This document shows positions 1 to 7,796 of a stretch of DNA of 10,582 nucleotides, piece after piece; positions within the stretch are counted from its first letter, which is position 1, and each line of letters starts with the position of its first letter. The DNA is taken from positions 1 through 10,582 of the forward strand of contig JAISPN010000238.1 of the NCBI GenBank assembly GCA_031274845.1. The letters run 5' to 3'. The position numbers and the translations under genes were made by a program. The notes below the pieces were generated by a model. That model saw only the letters and a list, made by a program, of their open reading frames with translations, had not been told where the DNA came from and searched no databases. This DNA comes from Acidobacteriaceae bacterium. GTDB taxonomy: Bacteria > Acidobacteriota > Vicinamibacteria > Vicinamibacterales > CAVVIG01.

Positions 1-804
1 GCCGAACTCGGCATCGAGCGCCATCCGCAACCGCGCGAGATCGTCACGTCCGGTGAGCGCGACCGCATTCGTCACCCGATCGGACGCAGTCGTGTAGACG
101 CGATAGCCGTCGTGCGACGCATTGAGATCCGCCGGCGCGGTTGACGATCCTGCCCCGCCTTCGCTCTCACCCGCGCTGTTATTCGCGTGAGTCTTGCTGT
201 CGCGTCCCGGCGCCATGTACCGTCCGCGGCGCACATCGACGCCACCCGGCCGGTTCGGAATCGCAAAACCTCGCTCGGCCACATGCGCGACCGGGAGCGG
301 CGCTTCGCCGGACGCACGGATGCACCACGCCGCCGCCGCGACAAAAAACTCGGACTGATCGCGAAGCACGCTGGCGAACGCGCGCAGTTCGTCGACGAGC
401 GCTGACGTCATCGCTCGCCGCGCGCGCGCGACGAGCGCCGCCTTCTCCGGCGGCGCGGCATGGTGGCTGAATTGCTCGAACGCCAGCCAGCGCACCCCGT
501 CCTCATCTCTCCCAGGATGCGCGAGCAGATTGCTGGCGACACCGCGCAGCCAGAGGACGCCCAGCGCATCGACGCGCGCCGCGCCGAGCGCGTCGTACAG
601 CAGCGCCGCGCGTGGTTCAGCGGGGCGATAGCAAGCCTCGATCGCCGGATCGACGTAACGGCGCGTGAGCGCCACGCGGTCGGCATACGCGCGCAGCGGT
701 CCAACCGTCGTCGTCCCCGCGCGTTCGACGAGCGCCTCCGCGTCGCCGCCATCGGCAAGCGTCCGCGCGCAGGCGGCAATCGCCGCAAGCGTCCGCGCGT
801 CCAC
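1..804 (-). CDS. cobT: CobT-like cobaltochelatase subunit, N-terminal part (runs off left edge)
   Basis: In the aerobic cobalamin pathway CobT joins AAA+ CobS and CobN to insert cobalt into hydrogenobyrinic acid a,c-diamide in the cytoplasm. The frame is open for 268 codons from a GTG at 804 to base 1. Residues 66-93 (AALLYDALGAARVDALG, then RGVASNL) match the conserved CobT stretch with an aromatic-x-A, RV(E/D)A-x-G and GVA-x-NL pattern. Residues 234-264 (YRVYTT, then LARLRMALD) match the Y-x-(V/Y)-(F/Y)-TT ... LR-x-x-LD segment before the family's C-terminal VWA domain, which must lie outside the window. The acidic linker usual in proteobacterial CobT is short here (about residues 200-230, Ser/Gly/Asn/Glu-rich). 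The start lies 1 nt after the cobS stop with no clear Shine-Dalgarno, so translational coupling is likely. No cobN is visible, so a non-cobalt AAA+/VWA role remains possible. Confidence 0.8.
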   Translation of the reverse strand, partial: MDARTLAAIAACARTLADGGDAEALVERAGTTTVGPLRAYADRVALTRRYVDPAIEACYRPAEPRAALLYDALGAARVDALGVLWLRGVASNLLAHPGRDEDGVRWLAFEQFSHHAAPPEKAALVARARRAMTSALVDELRAFASVLRDQSEFFVAAAAWCIRASGEAPLPVAHVAERGFAIPNRPGGVDVRRGRYMAPGRDSKTHANNSAGESEGGAGSSTAPADLNASHDGYRVYTTASDRVTNAVALTGRDDLARLRMALDAEFG

Positions 805-805
805 G

Positions 806-1780
806 TCAGCGAACCGGCGGCCCCGCGGGCGCGGACTCCGCCGGCAGATCCTGACCGAAGCAGCGTTGGTAGTACTCGGCGACCAGCGCGCGCTCGTCTT
901 CGTCGCACCGATTGAGGAAAGTCAGACGGAACGCGAGCGCCAGGTCGTGAAAGAGCGTCGCGTTCTCGGCCCAGGTGACGACCGTGCGCGGCGACATCAC
1001 CGTCGACAGATCGCCGTCAGTAAACCCGCGCCGCGTCAAGGCCGCGAGCGCCACCATCGCGCTCACCGTCTCGCGTCCCCGCGCCGTGCGATATTCCGGA
1101 CGCCGCGCCAGCACGACATCGACCTCCTTGTCGTGCGGCAGGTAGTTCAAGGTGACGACGATATTCCACCGATCCATCTGGCCTTGATTGAGCGGCTGCG
1201 TCCCGTGATAGAGACCCGTGGCGTCGCCAAGCCCCACCGTGTTGGCGGTGGCGAACACGCGAAACGCCGGGTGCGGCTCGATGACGCGGCTCTGATCGAG
1301 CAGCGTGAGGCGTCCTTCCACTTCAAGCACGCGCTGGATGACGAACATGACGTCGGCGCGGCCGGCATCGTACTCGTCGAACACGAGCGCGCACGGCCGT
1401 TGCAGCGCCCAGGTGAGAATCCCGGGTTGAAACTCGGTCACCTGCTTCCCTTCGCGCAGGACGATCGCATCCTTGCCGACGAGATCCATCCGCGTGACGT
1501 GTCCATCGAGGTTGACGCGGACACACGGCCAATTGAGCCGCGCGGCGACCTGCTCGATGTGGCTCGACTTGCCGGTCCCGTGACGCCCCTGCACGAGGAC
1601 GCGCCGGTTGTGCAGAAAACCCGCGAGCAACGCCAGCGTCGTGTCGCGTTCGAAGACATAATCACGATCGACCGGCGGCACATGCTCGTCGGCGACGGAG
1701 AAGGCCGGCACCTGCAAATCGGTGTCGATGTGAAAGAGATCGCGGGCGGCAAGCGTCAGGTCGGGAGACGTGGGAATCAC
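806..1780 (-). CDS. cobS: CobS-like AAA+ ATPase (cobaltochelatase subunit)
   Basis: This is an AAA+ ATPase of the CobS/MoxR type; in the aerobic B12 pathway CobS pairs with CobT to power cobalt insertion by CobN. With the GTG start at 1780 it has 324 residues, the usual CobS size. Walker A is GRHGTGKS (65-72), Walker B is ALVFDE (131-136), the sensor-1 region is FATANT (176-181) with Asn180, and QMDRW (201-205) supplies an arginine-finger candidate, Arg204. The segment VGLGDATGLYHGTQ is typical of CobS. I prefer the GTG at 1780 because AGGA (1790-1787) lies 6 nt upstream; an in-frame GTG at 1810 would add 10 residues but has no good ribosome binding site. It is followed after 1 nt by the cobT-like gene and diverges from the sigma factor gene. 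Family assignment is firm; metal and substrate are inferred. Confidence 0.87.
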   Translation of the reverse strand: MIPTSPDLTLAARDLFHIDTDLQVPAFSVADEHVPPVDRDYVFERDTTLALLAGFLHNRRVLVQGRHGTGKSSHIEQVAARLNWPCVRVNLDGHVTRMDLVGKDAIVLREGKQVTEFQPGILTWALQRPCALVFDEYDAGRADVMFVIQRVLEVEGRLTLLDQSRVIEPHPAFRVFATANTVGLGDATGLYHGTQPLNQGQMDRWNIVVTLNYLPHDKEVDVVLARRPEYRTARGRETVSAMVALAALTRRGFTDGDLSTVMSPRTVVTWAENATLFHDLALAFRLTFLNRCDEDERALVAEYYQRCFGQDLPAESAPAGPPVR

Positions 1781-1786
1781 GGGGTT

Positions 1787-1790
1787 TCCT
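1787..1790 (-). promoter_or_regulatory. Shine-Dalgarno of the cobS-like gene
   Basis: The minus strand reads AGGA followed by AACCCC and then GTG (1780), a 6-nt spacing. It favours the GTG at 1780 over the upstream in-frame GTG at 1810. Confidence 0.6.
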
Positions 1791-1799
1791 TCGCTTGCG

Positions 1800-1805
1800 A
1801 TTGTA
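1800..1805 (-). promoter_or_regulatory. Possible -10 element for the cobS-cobT unit
   Basis: The minus strand reads TACAAT, 5 of 6 matches to the sigma-70 -10 consensus. It would start transcription about 13 nt before the cobS start at 1780. No convincing -35 hexamer lies 16-18 nt upstream, so this is a weak call. It would be intragenic if translation began at 1810. Confidence 0.28.
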
Positions 1806-1835
1806 CTCACCCGCGAAATGAGGGAAATCCACGCT

Positions 1836-1839
1836 AGGA
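1836..1839 (+). promoter_or_regulatory. Shine-Dalgarno of the sigma factor gene
   Basis: AGGA lies 8 nt before ATG 1848 and selects that start. In-frame alternatives are ATG 1818 and the GTG at 1845. Confidence 0.55.
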
Positions 1840-1847
1840 TTCAAGTG

Positions 1848-3401
<1,554 letters not shown>

Positions 3402-3409
3402 CGATCGCG

Positions 3410-3415
3410 TAGAAT
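3410..3415 (+). promoter_or_regulatory. Possible -10 element before the M28 peptidase gene
   Basis: TAGAAT (5 of 6 matches to TATAAT) lies in the 45-nt gap after the sigma gene and would give a leader of about 25 nt to ATG 3447. The -35 position is a poor match, so the peptidase may instead be read through from the sigma gene. Confidence 0.28.
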
Positions 3416-3446
3416 CCTCCAGAAATTCACTGCGAGGTACCCTCAT

Positions 3447-4994
3447 ATGCGCGTCGTCCGGATCGTTTTCTCCACGCTGCTTGCCGTCGCCCTGCTACCA
3501 CTGGTGGTCGTGATGGCTCAAGACACCATCGACCCCGCAATCGTCGCGCGCATCCGCGCCGAGGCGACCACGCACTCAAAAGTCTCGGAGACGTTCAACT
3601 ACATCACCAATGTCACCGGCGCTCGTCCCACCGGAAGCCGCGCGCACAAGCAAGCGGCCGACTACCTCCGCGCGAAGATGGCGGAGTGGGGGCTCACCAA
3701 CTCGCACCTCGAACCGTTTGAATTCGGCCGAGGCTGGGAACTTGAAAAGTTTTCGCTTGAGATGACAGGGCCGCGCTACTTCCCGCTGATCGGCTATCCG
3801 CAAGCCTGGACGCCGTCGGTGAAAGGGGTCGTCACCGGCACGCCCATCTATTTGGGCGACAAGACCGAGGAGCAGATCACCGCGCTCGGCCCCAAACTGC
3901 GCGGCGCGATTGTGCTCGCCTCGCCGCTGCAGACGGTGTTCTCGAAAAAAGATCGCGAGCAGCCGGCTGACACGGATCAACCGGTGCGCATCGGCGGTCC
4001 AGAGCCGCCGCGCGAGCGGCAGCAACCCGCGGCGGTCGCGACACTCGACATGAATCGTCTGCTGCAACAGTTTGGCGCCGCCGCCGTGCTCCGTCCCGGC
4101 AACGTCGAGCACGGGACCGCGATTGTCACGGGCAACATCGCCACCAGAGACGATGCGATCCCGAACATCACGCTCGTGGCCGAGCACTACAACATGCTGC
4201 TGCACATGATCGAGGCGGGCGTCGCGCCGGAACTCCGGCTCGAACTGCGCGTCAAGTATCAGCAGGACGATCTGAACAGCTACAACGTGATCGCGGACAT
4301 TCCCGGCGAAGATCCGGTGCTCAAGAACGAGATCGTCCTCGTCGGCGCGCACCTCGATTCGTGGCACGCCGCCACCGGCGCGACGGACAACGCGGATGGC
4401 GCCGCGACCGCCGCCGAAGCGATGCGGATTCTGAAAGCCATCGGCATCCACCCGCGCCGCACGATTCGTGTCGCGCTCTGGAGCGGTGAAGAAGTCGGCT
4501 TCCTCGGCGGCAAGGCGTACGTCGCGCAGCACCTCACCACGCAAGCCGCGCGCGATGCGATCTCGGTGTATCTCAACAACGATCCGGGCACCGGCGCGAC
4601 CTACGGCTGGTACATGGCGAACAACGCCGCGGCGCGCACGATTTTCGACGGGTGGCTCGCGCCGCTCAAGGATCTGGGGCTGAAGCGGAACGTCATGGAC
4701 AGCAACTTCACGTCAGAGGATGGCGTGTTCGACGAGGCGGGCATCCCGGCGTTTACGACGATCATGGACTACGGGAACTACGACCTCCGGACGCGCCACA
4801 CCAACGAGGACTTCTTCGAAGCGGTCAGCGAACACGACCTCCAGCAGTCGGCGATGGTGCTCGCGGCGTTTGCCTACCAGGCGGCGATGCGCGACGGCAA
4901 GATTCCACGGCGTCCGGCTGGCGTGCCCGCGTCACCGCGCCCGCCGCAAACACGCGCTCCGCAGCCACAGCAACCGCGCGCGCCTCAGCGCTAA
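3447..4994 (+). CDS. Secreted M28-family zinc aminopeptidase with PA-like insert
   Basis: This is a 515-residue exported metallopeptidase that should remove N-terminal residues from peptides using two zinc ions. Residues 1-24 form a signal peptide (basic start, hydrophobic core, cleavage near VVMA-QD), so it acts in the periplasm or outside. Metal-ligand positions of M28 are all present: His302 and Asp304 (GAHLDSW), Asp314 (ATDNADGA), catalytic Glu348 and ligand Glu349 (WSGEEVGFLG), Asp379 (LNNDPGTG) and His451 (RTRHTNED). Residues about 120-270, between the N-terminal lobe and the catalytic core, fit an inserted PA-like lid. The last 30 residues are rich in Pro, Arg and Gln and look disordered. 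GAGG at 3434-3437 lies 9 nt before the ATG. It follows the sigma gene by 45 nt, and its TAA overlaps the convergent mepA stop. Exact substrate is unknown. Confidence 0.93.
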   Translation: MRVVRIVFSTLLAVALLPLVVVMAQDTIDPAIVARIRAEATTHSKVSETFNYITNVTGARPTGSRAHKQAADYLRAKMAEWGLTNSHLEPFEFGRGWELEKFSLEMTGPRYFPLIGYPQAWTPSVKGVVTGTPIYLGDKTEEQITALGPKLRGAIVLASPLQTVFSKKDREQPADTDQPVRIGGPEPPRERQQPAAVATLDMNRLLQQFGAAAVLRPGNVEHGTAIVTGNIATRDDAIPNITLVAEHYNMLLHMIEAGVAPELRLELRVKYQQDDLNSYNVIADIPGEDPVLKNEIVLVGAHLDSWHAATGATDNADGAATAAEAMRILKAIGIHPRRTIRVALWSGEEVGFLGGKAYVAQHLTTQAARDAISVYLNNDPGTGATYGWYMANNAAARTIFDGWLAPLKDLGLKRNVMDSNFTSEDGVFDEAGIPAFTTIMDYGNYDLRTRHTNEDFFEAVSEHDLQQSAMVLAAFAYQAAMRDGKIPRRPAGVPASPRPPQTRAPQPQQPRAPQR

Positions 4995-5929
4995 CGGGAA
5001 CGTGGCGCCGGCATCGCGGCGCACTGCGGAGGCAGATCGGGGAATGACCGCGGCTCGGTTGACGTCGACAGACGTTGCCAATCGCGGTCAGCCTCGGCGG
5101 AAAACCACCAGTCGAGATCCGCGCCGCACCCGTTATCCGCCGGGTTCAGGCCATCCTGTTCGTTGCAGAGCGGATTCTCCGCCGGACACACGAGACGCAC
5201 ATGAAAGTGCTCCTCGTGCCCCCACCAGGGGCGGATGCGATAGAGCCACGCCGCCTTCGGATACTCCTTGCACATGTAGCGCTTGATCGGCGGGCTGACG
5301 AAGATCCGGTTCACCTCGTCGTTGTCGGCCGCCGCCGCCAAGAGCTTCGCTTGCGCGGCGCCCCAGGTCGGCTTGAGCGTCTTTCGTCCGGTCACGAAGG
5401 TCGGCGCGCCAAGTTGTTCGCGCTGGACGTTGGTCGGCCGCGTCGCGCGCGTCGTGAACCAGATGTCGGCATCGAGGCCGTTCTGATGGCTGACATGCCC
5501 CGTCAACATCGGCCCGCCACGCGGCGGCGCGATATCGCCAATCAGCAGGAACTGTTTATCGCGCGCGTACATCGCCGACGCAAACTGCGTCAGATACGCA
5601 AGGAGCGACGGATGCGCGTAGTAGTGACGCCGGGACGGACGCATCACCGAGTAGCCGTCGCCGTCGAGCGGAAGCGGCTCGGCCCCCTGCAAGCATCCAG
5701 CGCTGTAGAACCCGATCGCCGACGCGGGACCGGGCAACGGATCGGTAATCCGCGCCCACTCGGCAAACTTCGCGCGCGGCGTGGAGGGACTATTTGCCGG
5801 ACGTGGCGGCGTGGGTGCTGGACGTGGTGACGTCGCGCGCTGCGCGGCAAGATCCGTCGAGACGAGAACGAGAAGCGCGGTCATCATCGCGCCCACCAGC
5901 AACACAAAGGCCGAGAGACGCCGCCGCAT
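4991..5929 (-). CDS. mepA: Penicillin-insensitive murein DD-endopeptidase MepA (M74)
   Basis: MepA cleaves D-Ala-meso-DAP cross-links of peptidoglycan in the periplasm. This 312-residue protein has an N-terminal signal sequence (1-30, ending LAAQ), then a Pro-rich linker (about 34-51). Zinc ligands of the LAS-type fold are visible: His148 and Asp155 in GHVSHQNGLDADIWF, and His243 in HEEHFHVRL. His238, His241 and His243 keep the spacing of E. coli His206, His209 and His211. Six cysteines (79, 220, 248, 255, 268, 303) match in order and approximate spacing the three disulfides of E. coli MepA. The ATG at 5929 follows a GGAGG whose leading bases overlap the aminotransferase stop, leaving 8 nt between the genes, so it is the last gene of the operon. 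Its TAG overlaps the stop of the convergent M28 gene by 4 nt. Confidence 0.95.
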   Translation of the reverse strand: MRRRLSAFVLLVGAMMTALLVLVSTDLAAQRATSPRPAPTPPRPANSPSTPRAKFAEWARITDPLPGPASAIGFYSAGCLQGAEPLPLDGDGYSVMRPSRRHYYAHPSLLAYLTQFASAMYARDKQFLLIGDIAPPRGGPMLTGHVSHQNGLDADIWFTTRATRPTNVQREQLGAPTFVTGRKTLKPTWGAAQAKLLAAAADNDEVNRIFVSPPIKRYMCKEYPKAAWLYRIRPWWGHEEHFHVRLVCPAENPLCNEQDGLNPADNGCGADLDWWFSAEADRDWQRLSTSTEPRSFPDLPPQCAAMPAPRSR

Positions 5930-5933
5930 GATG

Positions 5934-5940
5934 CCTCCTA
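5934..5940 (-). promoter_or_regulatory. mepA Shine-Dalgarno overlapping the aminotransferase stop codon
   Basis: The minus strand reads TAGGAGG: the TAG ends the DegT-family gene and its last bases begin the GGAGG that lies 4 nt before the mepA ATG (5929). This arrangement fits termination-reinitiation coupling and fixes the mepA start. Confidence 0.7.
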
Positions 5941-7197
5941 TTTGGCGGACGCGTTGATACGAAGCATCTGTTGCCTGACGAGGCGGCCGACCCGCGTGAT
6001 CTCCTCGTCCGAGAGTGATTCGTACACCGGCACCTGCACGGCTGTCGCCGCTTTTCTGGCGCCCGGCATCGCTGCACCTTTCCAGCCAAAGAGCGGCATC
6101 TCGCTGCAGATGTCCACGTGCATCGGCGCCACGTCCACGCCGCGGCGGATGCACCGCTTCACGAGCGTCTCGCTGTCGGGCACATAGGGGCAGTACTGGT
6201 AGTAAACGTGCTCGCGCCCCGCCGGCGTCGTGGGGATGACGAGCCCCGGCACGTCGCCAAGGATCTCGTCGAGCATCCGCGCGTGATGTCTGGTGCGTTC
6301 GATGAACTCCGGCAGGTGCTTGAGCCCCGCGAGCCCCATCGCCGCCTGCACGTTGGTAAATCGTCCGCGATATTTTTCCGGGAGCGGCGACAACGGCCGC
6401 ACCTTCTCCCACAGACGCTCCTCCGGCTTGGAGCCGGTAAACGACGCCACGTACCAGACCGGAAAGAGCGAGAAGGTAAACACCTTCGGCCGGATGAACA
6501 TGTGCTGCCACTTGCCGGACGAAAAGATGCTCTCGACACGCTTCTCGGTCGGCCACTCTTCGCCGTCGGCAAATTCACCCACGCGCTTGGCGATCGCCTG
6601 ATCGCGCACCCACGCGAGACCGCCGCCGTACGTGTTCAGCGGCTTGAACGCCTGAAAGCTGAAGAAGCTCGCGTCGCCCAGCGTGCCGGTCATGCGCCCT
6701 TTGTAGGTGGCGCCCAGCGAGTGCGCGCAGTCCTCGATCACTTTCAGGTTGTGACGCTTCGCGGTGTCGAGAATCGGGTCCATGTCGCACGACATGCCGT
6801 ACAAGTGCGTCGGCAAGATGGCGCGCGTATTCGGCGTCACCGCGCGCTCCGCCGCTTGCGGCGACAGCGTGAAAGTGACCGGATCAATGTCGGCAAATAC
6901 GGGCGTCAACCCCGCGACGCGCACGATTTCCGGCACGACCCAGAACGTCAACGCCGGCACGATCACTTCGGACCCGGCGGGCAGGTCCATCGCCTTGAGG
7001 ATGAAATACAGCGCCATGCGGCCGTACTCGGTCGAGCAGGTGCGCACGTATCCCGATCCGCCGAGCAAGGTGGCAAACGCCTCTTCGAACGCCTCGATGT
7101 ACGGCCCCTTGACGAGCTGACCGCGCTCGCGGCATTCCTTGATGATTTGCGGCAGCTCCGGAACCACGCGGGTGCCAAATCGGGCGATTGCAGCCAT
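5938..7197 (-). CDS. DegT/DnrJ/EryC1-family PLP aminotransferase with hydrophobic insert
   Basis: Members of this family transfer an amino group from glutamate or glutamine to a keto-sugar, usually nucleotide- or lipid-linked. This protein has 419 residues. Conserved parts in order: STEYGRMALYF (55-65, cofactor phosphate region), PALTFW (81-86), THLYGMSCDM (130-139), IEDCAHSLGA with PLP-binding Asp156 (154-163), and SFQAFKPLNTYGGG with the Schiff-base Lys185 (180-193). The usual EGG after the lysine is GGG here. From Lys185 to the conserved RFTNVQAAMGLAGLKHL (279-295) there are about 94 residues, some 45 more than typical. The extra part contains a hydrophobic aromatic stretch at about 237-253 (PKVFTFSLFPVWYVASF) that may touch the membrane. 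The gene lies 29 nt after the dedA-like gene and 8 nt before mepA. Amino-sugar or lipid head-group synthesis is inferred; the substrate is unknown. Confidence 0.9.
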   Translation of the reverse strand: MAAIARFGTRVVPELPQIIKECRERGQLVKGPYIEAFEEAFATLLGGSGYVRTCSTEYGRMALYFILKAMDLPAGSEVIVPALTFWVVPEIVRVAGLTPVFADIDPVTFTLSPQAAERAVTPNTRAILPTHLYGMSCDMDPILDTAKRHNLKVIEDCAHSLGATYKGRMTGTLGDASFFSFQAFKPLNTYGGGLAWVRDQAIAKRVGEFADGEEWPTEKRVESIFSSGKWQHMFIRPKVFTFSLFPVWYVASFTGSKPEERLWEKVRPLSPLPEKYRGRFTNVQAAMGLAGLKHLPEFIERTRHHARMLDEILGDVPGLVIPTTPAGREHVYYQYCPYVPDSETLVKRCIRRGVDVAPMHVDICSEMPLFGWKGAAMPGARKAATAVQVPVYESLSDEEITRVGRLVRQQMLRINASAK

Positions 7198-7226
7198 TTA
7201 AATATCGTCCAGTCTCAAGACAGTCG

Positions 7227-7796
7227 TTAACGTGTGGCGCGCCGTTCGACGACGCGGCGTTCGTAGACACCGAACGCTTTAAACAAGGCGAAGAGCACAA
7301 GCCCAATCGCGACCGCGCCCTTCCAGCCGTCGAGCCCCACCGAGGCAAGCACCGCCGGACCAAACCAGCCGACGAGGATGAGCAGCACCGATGCCCAGAG
7401 AAACGCGGAGATCAGGTTGAGCACCGAGAAAAGACGCGGCGAGACATCCACCCACGCGCAGGCCGCGGCCAACGCGACGCGCAGGCCGGGCGAAAAGCGG
7501 ATCATCAACACCGCCAGCGCGGCGTGCCGGCGCACGCGCTCGACAAGCGGCGCCGCGCGCTCCTGCAGCGACGGAAAGCGCGCCACCCATCGCGGGAGCC
7601 GTCCCCGAAACAGATAGAAGTACACCTGATCGCCAATCGACGCGCCGAGCGCGCCCGACACGAGCACGCCAAACGCATCGAGTTGCCCCTGCGCGACGAG
7701 CGCGGCCGCCGCGAGATACGCGATCTCCCCTTCGATGATGGCCGCGACGAGAATACCCGCATACGGCCACACCGCCTGCAGGGCGGGACTTAGCAC
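7227..7796 (-). CDS. DedA/VTT-domain inner-membrane protein
   Basis: DedA-family proteins are polytopic membrane proteins, several of which move undecaprenyl phosphate or phospholipids across the membrane. This 189-residue protein shows the family's VTT pattern: an early acidic residue in IIEGEIAY (20-27), GALGASIGDQVYFYLFRGR (48-66, the G-x3-GD ... Y-x3-GR motif), and MIRFSPGLRVALAA (98-111, matching R-F-x-P-x-x-R with Arg100 and Arg106). Hydrophobic segments lie at about 10-35, 41-62, 92-115, 120-146 and 158-176. It is slightly short for the family (about 190-220). The GTG start (7796) overlaps the radical SAM stop by 7 nt with no clear Shine-Dalgarno, so translational coupling is likely. 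It sits between a radical SAM enzyme and a sugar-type aminotransferase, which suggests transport of an envelope lipid or lipid carrier; this is inference. Confidence 0.88.
   Translation of the reverse strand: MLSPALQAVWPYAGILVAAIIEGEIAYLAAAALVAQGQLDAFGVLVSGALGASIGDQVYFYLFRGRLPRWVARFPSLQERAAPLVERVRRHAALAVLMIRFSPGLRVALAAACAWVDVSPRLFSVLNLISAFLWASVLLILVGWFGPAVLASVGLDGWKGAVAIGLVLFALFKAFGVYERRVVERRATR

Noticed and set aside
665..1837. 390-codon open frame on the plus strand opposite cobS
   Set aside because: It is antisense to a well-conserved AAA+ protein, has Arg-rich low-complexity composition and no recognisable domain; such shadow frames are common in GC-rich DNA.
5930..6556. Long N-terminal extension of MepA from an upstream ATG at 6556
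   Set aside because: The extension overlaps the aminotransferase in another frame and would bury the MepA signal peptide; ATG 5929 has a strong GGAGG.
6118..7230. 370-codon open frame on the plus strand opposite the aminotransferase
   Set aside because: Antisense shadow of a clear DegT-family gene; its composition is typical of a shadow frame.
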